Shown here piece after piece: positions 34,128-42,379 of a stretch of DNA of 64,000 nt; the stretch's first letter is position 1; each line of letters begins with the position of its first letter. The stretch comes from Microbacterium sp. SS28 (GTDB lineage Bacteria > Actinomycetota > Actinomycetes > Actinomycetales > Microbacteriaceae), in contig NZ_JAKWJP010000001.1 of assembly GCF_022761035.1 (NCBI RefSeq), positions 1 through 64,000 of the forward strand, in the 5' to 3' direction. Under the pieces are notes generated by a model. It saw only the letters and a list, made by a program, of their open reading frames with translations, searched no databases and had not been told where the DNA came from. The position numbers and the translations under genes are program-made.

Positions 34128-34406
34128 TCAGCGCTTGTCGTCGTCCTGAGCGTCCGGGTCGCCCGGCTCGCCGTCGCGGGCCGCGGCCTCTTCGGCGTCG
34201 AGCATCTCGTCGACCTCCGAGCGGATGCGCGCGCGCCGGATGCGGCGCATCATGTCCCACACGAGAAGGACGACCGCCAGCGCGAGGAACGCGATCGCGA
34301 CGAACCCCCACGGACCGGGGGTGACGAGCTCCGGGTCGACGGCAGGCGTCGGAGTGGGCGTCGCCGTTGCGGCCGCATGGATGAGTGCGGCGAACGCTGC
34401 GTGCAT
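34128..34406 (-). CDS. small single-pass membrane protein, unknown function
   Basis: A 92-residue protein. A hydrophobic Ala/Thr-rich N-terminus (AAFAALIHAAATATPTPTPA) may be a signal. One membrane helix (WGFVAIAFLALAVVLLVWDM) follows, then an Arg-rich juxtamembrane stretch and an acidic tail (SEVDEMLDAEEAAARDGEPG). The layout predicts an outside N-terminus and an acidic cytoplasmic end. No family is recognised. ATG 34406 has AGAGGA at correct spacing; an upstream ATG at 34472 would overlap the divergent DUF4307 start. Confidence 0.65.
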   Translation of the reverse strand: MHAAFAALIHAAATATPTPTPAVDPELVTPGPWGFVAIAFLALAVVLLVWDMMRRIRRARIRSEVDEMLDAEEAAARDGEPGDPDAQDDDKR

Positions 34407-34470
34407 CGGGTTCCTCTTCGCGGAGCGGATAGCCTGGAGTCTCCAGCCTAAATCGCCCGACGGGACGCTC

Positions 34471-34863
34471 ATGACGACGCAGCAGATGCTCGACGAGCGC
34501 TATGGCCGCACGAAGCGCCGTGGCAGCCGCTGGGTCGTCGGGATCGGCGCGGCCGTCGCGATCCTCGCGGTCGGCGCATTCGCCTGGATGACGGTCGAAG
34601 GCTCACTCGACGCCGTCGACGCGGACGCGACAGGGTTCGAGGTCGTCGACGATCACGGCGTCGTCCTGTCGTTCCAGGTCAGCGCCCCTGCGGGATCGGC
34701 GATCGCGTGCGCGCTCGAGGCGCAGGACGAGGGGCACGGCGTCGTCGGGTGGAAGGTCGTCGAACTGCCCCCGGCGGACACGCACGCGAGGGCGTTCCGC
34801 GAGACGATTCCGACCGTCGCCGAGGCGACGACCGGTTTTGTCAACTCCTGCTGGGTGACGTAG
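34471..34863 (+). CDS. DUF4307 domain-containing protein
   Basis: A 130-residue actinobacterial DUF4307 protein. A short cytoplasmic LDERYGRTKRRGSRW segment is followed by one membrane helix (VVGIGAAVAILAVGAFAWM, residues ~22-40) and an outside domain with VLSFQVSAPAGSAIACALEA and a terminal FVNSCWVT. The two Cys could form a disulfide. The family usually sits just upstream of greA, as here (78 bp), but its function is unknown. The ATG at 34471 has a long enough leader for a distinct promoter, and no strong ribosome site is visible. Confidence 0.82.
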   Translation: MTTQQMLDERYGRTKRRGSRWVVGIGAAVAILAVGAFAWMTVEGSLDAVDADATGFEVVDDHGVVLSFQVSAPAGSAIACALEAQDEGHGVVGWKVVELPPADTHARAFRETIPTVAEATTGFVNSCWVT

Positions 34864-34941
34864 TCTGACCGCACAGAATCGCGGCGCCCTGGCATGAGCC
34901 GGGGCGTCTTGGCTTATCGCCCCCACACGAAGGAGACCGAC

Positions 34942-35433
34942 GTGTCCAGCGACGCTCCCGTCACATTCCTGACGCAGGATGCCTACGACCGGCTCGCGAA
35001 CGAGCTCGAGCACCTCTCGACCACGGGTCGCGAGGAGATCGCCAAGCGCATCGAGGCCGCTCGCGAAGAGGGCGACCTCAAGGAGAACGGCGGCTACCAC
35101 GCCGCGAAGGACGAGCAGGGCAAGCAGGAGGCGCGCATCCGCACGCTTCAGCACCTGCTGAAGACCGCGACGGTGAGCGAGGCTCCCGAGAGCACGGGGA
35201 TCGTCGAGTCCGGCACTGTCGTGACGGCGATCGTCGCGGGCGGCGAAGAGGTCTTCCTGCTCGGCAACCGTGAGATCGCGGCCAACTCGAAGCTCGACGT
35301 CTACAGCGAGGCGTCCCCCCTCGGCAGCGCCATCCTGGGACTCGCCGAAGGCGAGTCGACGTCCTACACGGCCCCCAACGGTCGCTCCATCGCGGTCGAG
35401 ATCGTGAAGGTCGAGACCTACGCGGGCCAGTGA
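34942..35433 (+). CDS. greA: transcription elongation factor GreA
   Basis: A 163-residue GreA. The N-terminal coiled coil carries the acidic tip (ARE-EGDLKENGGYHAAKDEQG) that enters the RNA polymerase secondary channel and stimulates cleavage of backtracked RNA. The C-terminal FKBP-like domain has FLLGNREIAANSKLDVYSEA and SPLGSAILGLAEGE. GTG 34942 has AAGGAG 6-7 nt upstream. An excellent terminator follows directly, so greA ends its transcript. Confidence 0.95.
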   Translation: MSSDAPVTFLTQDAYDRLANELEHLSTTGREEIAKRIEAAREEGDLKENGGYHAAKDEQGKQEARIRTLQHLLKTATVSEAPESTGIVESGTVVTAIVAGGEEVFLLGNREIAANSKLDVYSEASPLGSAILGLAEGESTSYTAPNGRSIAVEIVKVETYAGQ

Positions 35434-35453
35434 CCCGCGTCATGTGAGACATC

Positions 35454-35492
35454 CGAAGCGGGGCCCGACACGCTGTGTCGGGCCCCGCTTCG
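35454..35492 (+). terminator. greA terminator, perfect 18-bp stem
   Basis: CGAAGCGGGGCCCGACAC (35454-35471) pairs perfectly with 35475-35492 around a GCT loop, 20 nt after the greA stop codon and before the convergent ilvA ends. It is the strongest canonical terminator in the window and probably works in both directions. Confidence 0.9.
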
Positions 35493-35513
35493 CACCCGGA
35501 AGGCCCCCGCCGG

Positions 35514-36752
35514 TCAGTCGGCCCGGACGGTGGGTTCGTAGCCCGCCTCTTCGAGCGTCGCGATGACGTGCGCGCGGTGCTCCTGACCGCGCGTCTCGAC
35601 GCTCAGCTGCAGGATGACCTCGCTGATCTGCAGGCCCTGGCCGTGCCGCGTGTGCAGCACCTCGATGACGTTGGCCCCCGCCTGGGCGAGCAGCTCGGAG
35701 ACGCGCGCGAGCTGACCCGGACGGTCGGGCAGCGGGATCTGCAGGGTCATGTAACGGCCGGATGCCGCGAGCCCGTGTGCGACGACGCGCTGCAGCAGCA
35801 GCGGATCGATGTTGCCGCCGGACAGCACCAGGACGGTCGGCCCTGTGGCCACGACCTTGCCGGCGAGGATCGCGGCGACGCCGACGGCGCCCGCGGGCTC
35901 GACGACCTGCTTCGCGCGCTCCAGAAGCGCGAGGATCGCGCGGGCGATGTCGTCGTCGCTCACCGTCACGACCTCGTCGACGAGCTCGTGGATGATCTCG
36001 AACGGGAGGTCGCCGGGCCGCGCGACGGCGATGCCGTCGGCGATCGTCGGGCGCGTGCTGACCTCGACGGGGTGGCCGACCGCGAGCGACGTCGGGTAGG
36101 CGGCCGAGTTCTCGGCCTGCACGCCGATGATGCGGACGGTCCGCCCCTCGACGGCCGCCCGGGCCTTGACGGCTGCGGAGACGCCCGCGATGAGCCCTCC
36201 CCCGCCGATCCCGACGATGACGGTCTCGACCTCGGGCAGGTCGTCGTAGATCTCGAGCCCGAGCGTGCCCTGGCCGACGATGATGTCGCGGTGGTCGAAC
36301 GGGTGGATGAGGACAGCGCCCGTGCGCTCCGCGAACTCCGCCGCGAGCCGCAGCGGCGTCTCGACGGTCGCGCCTTCGAGCACGACGTCGGCGCCGTAGC
36401 CCCGCGTCGCGAGCAGCTTGGGCACGGGGACTCCGAGCGGCATGAAGATCGTCGCGGGGATCCCGAGAGCCTGCGCCGCGAGCGCGACGCCCTGCGCGTG
36501 GTTGCCGGCCGACGCCGCGACGACGCCGCGTGCGCGCTCCTCGGCCGTCAGCCGCGACAGCCGGTAGGCCGCTCCCCGGATCTTGAACGACCCCGTCCGC
36601 TGCAGGTTCTCGAGCTTGAGGTGCACGGGAACCCCGAGCAGCTCGGACAGCGACAGGGACTGATCGAGCGGGGTGTGCGAGATGACGCCCTGCAGCACGG
36701 CTGCGGCATCCTCGAACTCGGCCAGTCCTGGCACGGTGGCGGACAGTGTCAT
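35514..36752 (-). CDS. ilvA: threonine ammonia-lyase with ACT domain
   Basis: A 412-residue fold-type II PLP enzyme. The Schiff-base Lys is K57 in RTGSFKIRGA, SAGNHAQGVALAAQ binds substrate, and the glycine loop is GIGGGGLIAGVS. After residue ~330 there is a single ACT domain (TLQIPLPDRPGQLARVSELL and VLHTRHGQGLQISEVIL). It deaminates threonine to 2-oxobutyrate. A single ACT domain and this length fit the TdcB/IlvA actinobacterial type, which may be catabolic or serve isoleucine synthesis. Its start overlaps the upstream AI-2E gene stop by 4 nt, so it is translated from that transcript. Confidence 0.9.
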   Translation of the reverse strand: MTLSATVPGLAEFEDAAAVLQGVISHTPLDQSLSLSELLGVPVHLKLENLQRTGSFKIRGAAYRLSRLTAEERARGVVAASAGNHAQGVALAAQALGIPATIFMPLGVPVPKLLATRGYGADVVLEGATVETPLRLAAEFAERTGAVLIHPFDHRDIIVGQGTLGLEIYDDLPEVETVIVGIGGGGLIAGVSAAVKARAAVEGRTVRIIGVQAENSAAYPTSLAVGHPVEVSTRPTIADGIAVARPGDLPFEIIHELVDEVVTVSDDDIARAILALLERAKQVVEPAGAVGVAAILAGKVVATGPTVLVLSGGNIDPLLLQRVVAHGLAASGRYMTLQIPLPDRPGQLARVSELLAQAGANVIEVLHTRHGQGLQISEVILQLSVETRGQEHRAHVIATLEEAGYEPTVRAD

Positions 36753-37939
36753 GCACGACTCCTCGGGGTTCGCGGGACGGTGCTCCAGATGAGATCGCCG
36801 TGTGGACTCTCGCCGGTCTTCCATGACCGCGCCCCCAGATACACCGCGACGACGTTGATGAATGCGGCGATCGGAACGGCGAACAGCGCACCCGGGATGC
36901 CGGCGATCATGGCTCCGCCCGCGACGACCAGGACGACAGCGAGCGGATGCACCTTCACCGCCGACCCCATGAGGAGGGGCTGCAGCACGTGGCCTTCGAG
37001 CTGCTGGACGCCCAGGACCACCACGAGCATCCACAGCGCCGTCCACGGGCCGTTGTAGACGAGCGCGAGGAAGACCGCGAGGGTGCCCGAGAGGACGGCG
37101 CCCACGATCGGGATGAACGCGCCGAGGAACACGAGGACCGCGACCGGGATCGCGAGGGGGACGCCGAGCAGGAACGCCCCGAGGCCGATGCCTACGGCGT
37201 CGATCGTGGCGACGAGCAGCTGCGTGCGCGCGTAGTTGACGACGGTGGCCCAGCCGGCGTGGCCAGCCCCGTCGACGGCCGGCCGAGCGCGCTTCGGGAA
37301 GAGGCGCGTCGTCCAGCGCCAGATGCCCGCTCCGTCGGCGAGGAGGCAGAGCAGGATGAAGAAGGCCAGCAGAGCGCCCGTCGCGACGTGGCCCACGGTC
37401 GAGCCGATCGCGAGAGCGCCCGACACGAGGAGCTCGGCCTGCTGCTGGATGAAGACCCAGGCCTGCGACAGGAGTTCGTCGATCTGGCTCGCGCTGAGTC
37501 CGAGAGGCCCCTCGATGAGGTATTCGCGGAACCTCTCGACGGCCGCGACCGTCTTGTCCTGCACGCTCGACCACTGGCGGCTGATCTGCCACACGACGAG
37601 CCACACGAGGCCTGAGACGACCGCGATCGCACCGATCGCGGCGATGGCGATGGCGAGCCATTTGGGCACCCGCCGGCGCAGCATCCAGGAGAAAGCGGGC
37701 CAGAGGAGAGCCGTGATGAGGATCGCGACGAGCAGGGGGATGACGAGGAGCTTGAGCTGGATGACGAGCCAGACCACGACGCCGGCGGCGGCGGCGATCA
37801 CGAGCAGGCGCCACGCATACGCGGTCGCCACGCGCAGGCCGCGCGGAAGCGAATCCGTGAGCTCGTTCGACACGACGCGGCTGCGGTCGCGAATCGCGTC
37901 GAACACGGAGACGCGGGGCTTTTCTTCCGAGCCGCTCAT
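36749..37939 (-). CDS. AI-2E family transporter
   Basis: A 396-residue membrane protein of the TqsA/YdiK-type permease family. Paired N-terminal helices are VIAAAAGVVVWLVIQL and LLVIPLLVAILITALLWPAF. A long middle amphipathic region (~120-210) follows, and later the conserved GAFIPIVGAVLSGTLAVFLA and LEGHVLQPLLMGSAVKVHPL. Family members export varied small molecules or ions; AI-2 transport is not implied. ATG 37939 is 6 nt after TAGACT on its strand. It is divergent from the YcaQ-like gene, which also has a -10 box at the same spacing. Confidence 0.88.
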   Translation of the reverse strand: MSGSEEKPRVSVFDAIRDRSRVVSNELTDSLPRGLRVATAYAWRLLVIAAAAGVVVWLVIQLKLLVIPLLVAILITALLWPAFSWMLRRRVPKWLAIAIAAIGAIAVVSGLVWLVVWQISRQWSSVQDKTVAAVERFREYLIEGPLGLSASQIDELLSQAWVFIQQQAELLVSGALAIGSTVGHVATGALLAFFILLCLLADGAGIWRWTTRLFPKRARPAVDGAGHAGWATVVNYARTQLLVATIDAVGIGLGAFLLGVPLAIPVAVLVFLGAFIPIVGAVLSGTLAVFLALVYNGPWTALWMLVVVLGVQQLEGHVLQPLLMGSAVKVHPLAVVLVVAGGAMIAGIPGALFAVPIAAFINVVAVYLGARSWKTGESPHGDLIWSTVPRTPRSRA

Positions 37940-38012
37940 CCGCCCAGTCTAGGCCTGGGGCTCTGCCGGGCCGCGCCGTGACGCTGTCGGAGGCGGTGGT
38001 TAGGCTTGCCGC

Positions 38013-39314
38013 GTGAAACAGACCCTGAGCCGTGCCGAGGCCCGGCGGATCGCCCTCACAGCGCAGGGCTTCGGCCGCCCGCGACCCGCGGTGGCGGGCA
38101 CTCGTCAGCTCAACCTCGCGCTCGCGCGGATGGCGACGCTGCAGATCGACTCCGTCAACGTCTTCGCGCGCTCGCATTACATGCCGCTCTTCTCGCGCGT
38201 CGGCGCGTACGACACCGCGGCGCTCGATCGGCTGCTCTTCGCCCGTCGGCCGCCGTACGTCGAGTACTGGGCGCACGTCGCTGCCTTCATCCCGGCCACC
38301 GACTGGGGGCTCTTCCGCTTCCGCATGGACGAGATGCGCGAGCACTACAGCACGCAGACCGACGGGTGGTTCTCGTCCAACCGCGAGATCATCGACTGGG
38401 TCCGTGCCGAGCTCGCCGCCCGCGGTCCTCTGCGGCCCGCCGAGATCGAGCACGACGCGAAGCTCGCGGCGCGCGGTCCCTGGTGGGACTGGGACGTCGT
38501 CAAGCGCGCACTCGAGCACCTGTGGATCGCGGGCGACGTCGCGATCGCCGGCCGCCGCGGCTTCGAGCGCCGCTACGGGCTCGCGGAGCACGTGATCCCC
38601 GCCGACGTGCTGGCGGCGCCCGTCGCACGCGACGACGCGATCCACGAACTGATCCGCCGCGCGGCCGCGGCCTACGGCGTCGCGACGGCCTCCGATCTCG
38701 CCGACTACTGGCGCATCCGCGACAGGTCGGCCGTGCTGCAGGCTCTCGCCGACCTCGAGGACTCCGGCGAGGTGCAGCGCGTCGAGGTCGACGGCTGGAC
38801 GGCGGCAGGGCGGCCCGCCAAGGCGTGGGTCCACCGCGACGCCCAGCTCCCCCGCGGCGTCGACGCGGCGGCCCTGCTCACCCCGTTCGACCCCGTCGTC
38901 TGGTTCCGCGACCGCGCCGAGCGGCTCTTCGACTTCGAGTACCGCATCGAGATCTACACCCCCGCGCCTCGCCGCCGCTTCGGCTACTACTCGCTGCCCG
39001 TGCTCGTCGGAGACGACATCGTGGGCCGCGTCGATCTCAAAGCCGACCGCGCGCGATCGACACTGCTTGTTCAGTCGGCCTGGTGGGAGCACGGCAGACC
39101 CGCGGATGCCGCGCCGCGCCTCGCGGAAGAGCTGCGCCTCGCCGCCCGCTGGCAGCACCTCGACGCGATCTCGATCTCGCAGTGGGGAGACGCGACCGCC
39201 GATCTCGCGGATGTCCTGCCAGAGGCCCGCCGCCACGAATCAGGGCCCGCCGCGGCCGTCGGACTCGCCGAGGACGAGCCTGAAGAGCCCGACGATCTCG
39301 AGGCCATCGCGTGA
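38013..39314 (+). CDS. YcaQ-like winged-helix DNA glycosylase family protein
   Basis: A 433-residue protein of the HTH_42/YcaQ family. LSRAEARRIALTAQGFGRPR, LARMATLQIDSVNVFARSHY and MPLFSRVGAYD are the hallmark N-terminus, with the VEYWAHVAAFIP block and a catalytic-region FDPVVWFRDRAERLFDFEY. E. coli YcaQ unhooks interstrand crosslinks and Streptomyces AlkZ acts on azinomycin crosslinks, so crosslink repair is the likely role. GTG 38013 lies 6 nt after TAGGCT (38001-38006). It is followed with a 4-nt overlap by a membrane-anchored protein gene. Confidence 0.88.
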   Translation: MKQTLSRAEARRIALTAQGFGRPRPAVAGTRQLNLALARMATLQIDSVNVFARSHYMPLFSRVGAYDTAALDRLLFARRPPYVEYWAHVAAFIPATDWGLFRFRMDEMREHYSTQTDGWFSSNREIIDWVRAELAARGPLRPAEIEHDAKLAARGPWWDWDVVKRALEHLWIAGDVAIAGRRGFERRYGLAEHVIPADVLAAPVARDDAIHELIRRAAAAYGVATASDLADYWRIRDRSAVLQALADLEDSGEVQRVEVDGWTAAGRPAKAWVHRDAQLPRGVDAAALLTPFDPVVWFRDRAERLFDFEYRIEIYTPAPRRRFGYYSLPVLVGDDIVGRVDLKADRARSTLLVQSAWWEHGRPADAAPRLAEELRLAARWQHLDAISISQWGDATADLADVLPEARRHESGPAAAVGLAEDEPEEPDDLEAIA

Positions 39315-40216
39315 AGCGATGGCTCCTCGTGGGCCTCGCCGCCGCCGCCGTCGTTCTCGCAGGACTCGCACTCTGGTGGGCGTTCTCTCGTCCGCTCGGT
39401 CCCGAGCAGACGGCGCAGGCGTTCCTCGAGGCCCTGGAGCAGGGTGACGGCGAGCGGGCACTCGAGCTCGCCGAGACTCCCCCCGGCTCCGAACTCGATC
39501 GCGCGGGGGCACTCGCGGGCGCCGATGAGCTCATCGCAGACCCGCGTGTCGAGAGCGTCGAGCAGATCGACGGCGGCGCGAAGGCCGTCGTCTCCTTCGA
39601 GCTCGACGGAGAGGAGCGCACGGCGGACTTCTCCCTCGTCGAGACGGGTGACGGGTGGCGGGTCGCGGGCGACGCGTTCGGGACTCTCGCCGCGACCTCC
39701 ACGATCGGTGATCTCGTCACAGCCGGCGGCGTGCCCCTCGCCACGGGTGTCGAGGTCGCCTTGCTGCCCGCGCTCTACCCGCTGGCCGCGGCCCCCGCGG
39801 GCATCCTGGACGGTTCGGCGTCCGCCCTGGTCCTGCCCGGCACGGCGAGCGAAGTGACGGTCGAGGCATCCATCTCTCCGCAAGCGACGGCGCTCGCGCA
39901 GGAGCAGCTCGACGCGTATGCCGAGGAGTGCGCGCAGCAGACGGATCGCGTGCCCGCGCACTGCGGCATGAAGGTGCCATGGGGTGCCGACCTCGCCGCG
40001 CTGTCATCGATCGCGTTCCGCATCGACACTCTTCCGCAGGTGAGCCTCTCCCCCGACCTCACGAGCTTCGTGGCGACCGGCGGCGTGATCGTGGCGACAG
40101 CGACCGGCACGACGCGGGAGGGCGCCGAGTCCTCGTTCACCTACCGGGCAGATGACTGGGCGCTGCGCGGCAGCGTCGAGCTCAGTGCCGAGGGGATGGA
40201 ACTCCGGGTCGACTGA
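39311..40216 (+). CDS. membrane-anchored hypothetical protein with NTF2-like region
   Basis: A 301-residue protein with an N-terminal anchor (WLLVGLAAAAVVLAGLALWW, residues ~3-22) and an outside region whose first part, PEQTAQAFLEALEQGDGERA, resembles the DUF4878/NTF2-like lipoprotein fold. A second domain follows, with a Cys pair in EECAQQTDRVPAHCGMKVPW and a C-terminal beta-rich end. There is no lipobox. Function is unknown. The GTG overlaps the YcaQ-like stop codon by 4 nt, so they are co-translated, which does not establish a shared pathway. Confidence 0.7.
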   Translation: MKRWLLVGLAAAAVVLAGLALWWAFSRPLGPEQTAQAFLEALEQGDGERALELAETPPGSELDRAGALAGADELIADPRVESVEQIDGGAKAVVSFELDGEERTADFSLVETGDGWRVAGDAFGTLAATSTIGDLVTAGGVPLATGVEVALLPALYPLAAAPAGILDGSASALVLPGTASEVTVEASISPQATALAQEQLDAYAEECAQQTDRVPAHCGMKVPWGADLAALSSIAFRIDTLPQVSLSPDLTSFVATGGVIVATATGTTREGAESSFTYRADDWALRGSVELSAEGMELRVD

Positions 40217-40249
40217 GCAGTCGTGACCCGGCAGCCGTCAGTCCGAGGT

Positions 40250-40440
40250 GAGCGAGATTTCGCCACGCTCCGCCTTCGGCGGGGCAGATTTCGATACGCG
40301 CCGCCTTCGGCGGGGCTACTCAATCTTGAGTCGAGCCGCATCAACGCGGGCTTCGCTCGACGGGCCCCCTGCGCGAGGGGCCCCGCGCGTCGCGAAGCGG
40401 CGTGTGGGGTAGTGCCGGGGATGATCCGGCTCGACTCAAA
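40250..40440. repeat. intergenic inverted-repeat element near lemA
   Basis: The 219-bp gap holds no gene. It contains two direct copies of CCGCCTTCGGCGGGGC (40270-40285 and 40301-40316, period 31), each able to fold on itself, within ATTTCG-ATACG and CTACTCAATC flanks. Then TTGAGTCGAGCCG (40326-40338) recurs inverted as CGGCTCGACTCAA (40427-40439), reaching into the lemA stop codon. Inside that pair are nested arms CTTCGC/GCGAAG and GGGCCCC/GGGGCCC. The structure is that of a non-coding REP- or MITE-like unit; I recall similar TTTCGATACG...CTACTC units between genes of this family but cannot check copy number here. Confidence 0.6.
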
Positions 40441-41005
40441 ACTGCACGCGGGGAGGCTCCGAGATCGCAGCGCCGTCGACGACCTCGAAGAACTCGCGCT
40501 CGCTGAAGCCGAGGTTGCGCGCGAAGAGGTTGTTGGGGAAGACCTTGATCTTGGTGTTCAGCTCGCGCACGCCGCCGTTGTAGAAGCGCCGCGAGGCCTG
40601 CACCTTGTCTTCCGTGTCGACGATCGACTGCTGCAGCTGCAGGAAGTTCTGGCTGGCCTGGAGCTGCGGATACGCCTCAGCGACGGCGAAGAGCGACTTC
40701 AGCGCCTGCTGCATGTGCCCTTCCGCGACGCCCGCCTCGGCGGGGCCGCCCGCCGAGAGCGTCTCGGCGCGGGCGCGCGTGACGTTCTCGAACACGGCTT
40801 TCTCGTGCGCGGCGTAGCCCTTCACCGCCTCGATGAGGTTCGGCAGCAGATCGGCTCTGCGCTTGAGCTGGACCGTGATGTCGCTCCACGCCTCGTCCAC
40901 CCGCACATTGAGCTGCACAAGCGAGTTGTACGTCGCCCACAGGTAGATACCGACGACGAGAACCAGTGCCACGACGATGATGACAGGGATCAGCCACTCC
41001 CACAT
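40436..41005 (-). CDS. lemA: LemA family protein
   Basis: A 189-residue LemA protein. One N-terminal membrane helix (LIPVIIVVALVLVVGIYLWA) is followed by the LemA four-helix body with YNSLVQLNVRVDEAWSDITV, QLKRRADLLPNLIEAVKGYA and a C-terminal YNGGVRELNTKIKVFPNNLF. Members are outside-facing, poorly understood and often linked to membrane quality control. I start it at ATG 41005 because TAGGAT lies 7 nt upstream on its strand; the earlier ATG at 41023 would put that -10 box inside the coding region. The 3' end merges with an inverted-repeat element. Confidence 0.9.
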   Translation of the reverse strand: MWEWLIPVIIVVALVLVVGIYLWATYNSLVQLNVRVDEAWSDITVQLKRRADLLPNLIEAVKGYAAHEKAVFENVTRARAETLSAGGPAEAGVAEGHMQQALKSLFAVAEAYPQLQASQNFLQLQQSIVDTEDKVQASRRFYNGGVRELNTKIKVFPNNLFARNLGFSEREFFEVVDGAAISEPPRVQF

Positions 41006-41065
41006 AAGCGACATCCTATCCATGGCTCGGCCTTCGCCGAGGAGCGCGGAGGCGACTCTCAGCAG

Positions 41066-42379
41066 CTAGTCCCCGAGAACCCGCGCGAGGTAGTCGTTCT
41101 GGAATCGGCGCTCAGGGTCGAGGCGGTCGCGCAGGGCCAGGAAGTCGTCGAACCGGGCGTAGCGCTCGCGCAGGATCGAGGCATCCAACGTGTGCATCTT
41201 GCCCCAATGCGGACGCCCGCCGAACGACAGCATGATCTGCTCGACCGCCTGGAAGTACTCCGTGGGGTCCTCGCGCCAGTAGCGGTGGACGGCGATGTAG
41301 CCGGATGCCCGGCCGTGTGCCGTCGACATCCACAGGTCGTCGGCCGCGGCGAAGCGCACCTCGACGGGGAACGAGATCTTCCAACCCCGCTCGTCGATGA
41401 GCGCCCGAAGCGCCTCGAACGCCGGACGCACGTTCTCGGCCGGGAGCGCGTACTCCATCTCCTTGAAGCGCACGGCGCGGTTCTGCGTGAAGACGCCCGT
41501 CGAGGCATCCGTGAACTCCCGATTGCCCGTGAGGTGCACCGCGAGCCGGCTGAACGACGGGACGATGCCGGGGACGGCCTTGCCCGTCGCGCACACGGCG
41601 CGATACAGGCCGTTGGCCATGAGCTCTTCGTCGATCCACTTGCCGACGCGAGGAAGCGGATGCCGCGGGGCGTCGCCGGGCAGGCGCGTGTTCGTCTTCG
41701 TCAGCGCGACGTCGGTGTGCGGGAACCAGTAGTACTCGAAGTGGTCGGCCACAGCGACGCGCTCGTCGAGGTTCGCGAGCACGTCGGCGAGAGGCTCGGG
41801 CCGCTCGACCGCGTGCATGACGAACGCCGGCACGCACTGCAGCGTGACGTCCACGAGCACGCCGAGGGCGCCCAGGCCCGGGGCGATCGCCGGCAGGAGC
41901 TCGGCGTTCTGCGTCTCGTCCACCGTCAGCAGCTCACCGGACGCCGTGACGATCGTGGCGCCCACGACCTGCGTCGCGATGCCGCCGAACCGGGCGCCCG
42001 TGCCGTGCGTGCCCGTCGAGATGGCGCCCGAGATGGACTGCCTGTCGATGTCGCCGAGGTTCTGCATAGCGAGGCCGAACGGCGCGAGCAGCTTCGGCAC
42101 CTGGTGCAGGCGCGTGCCCGCGAGAAGACGCACGCGACGACGGTCACGGTCGATCGACACGACACCGCTGAGGTCTTCGAGCTCGAGCAGGACGTCGGGT
42201 GCGACCGCGATGCCGCTGAAGCTGTGCCCCGCGCCGATCGGCTTGACCCGCATGCCCGCGCGACCCGCCGCCTCGACCGAGCGCTGCACCTCCTCGACAG
42301 AGGCCGGCCGCTCGACGAGTCGAGGACGCACCGCCTCGCTGCGTCCCCAGTTCTGCCATGTGCCGCCCATGCGTGTCAC
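41066..42379 (-). CDS. FAD-linked sugar-lactone oxidase (D-arabinono-1,4-lactone oxidase family)
   Basis: A 437-residue VAO-fold flavoenzyme. The FAD domain begins WQNWGRSEAVRPRLVERPAS and has IGAGHSFSGIAVAPDVLLEL and DRQSISGAISTGTHGTG. The C-terminal ALO domain has HTDVALTKTNTRLPGD and ends with HWGKMHTLDASILRERY. It oxidises aldonolactones (gulono-, arabinono- or xylono-lactone type) to ascorbate-like compounds or acts as a dehydrogenase. The His usually used for covalent FAD is not obvious in the GAGHSF loop beyond its own His, so the linkage is open. It overlaps the next upstream gene by 4 nt, in a two-gene operon. Confidence 0.85.
   Translation of the reverse strand: MTRMGGTWQNWGRSEAVRPRLVERPASVEEVQRSVEAAGRAGMRVKPIGAGHSFSGIAVAPDVLLELEDLSGVVSIDRDRRRVRLLAGTRLHQVPKLLAPFGLAMQNLGDIDRQSISGAISTGTHGTGARFGGIATQVVGATIVTASGELLTVDETQNAELLPAIAPGLGALGVLVDVTLQCVPAFVMHAVERPEPLADVLANLDERVAVADHFEYYWFPHTDVALTKTNTRLPGDAPRHPLPRVGKWIDEELMANGLYRAVCATGKAVPGIVPSFSRLAVHLTGNREFTDASTGVFTQNRAVRFKEMEYALPAENVRPAFEALRALIDERGWKISFPVEVRFAAADDLWMSTAHGRASGYIAVHRYWREDPTEYFQAVEQIMLSFGGRPHWGKMHTLDASILRERYARFDDFLALRDRLDPERRFQNDYLARVLGD

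Noticed and set aside
34864..34941. Small RNA between the DUF4307 gene and greA
   Set aside because: Only 78 bases with no stable stem or terminator; best read as the greA leader.
35434..35513. Riboswitch or attenuator upstream of ilvA
   Set aside because: The strong hairpin lies at the 3' side of ilvA (minus strand) and is a simple terminator of greA. The true 5' side of ilvA is inside the AI-2E gene.
36753..39236. The extra N-terminal ~830 codons in frame with ilvA on the minus strand
   Set aside because: ilvA has a clear family start at 36752. The upstream part is antisense to the YcaQ-like gene and overlaps the AI-2E gene in another frame.
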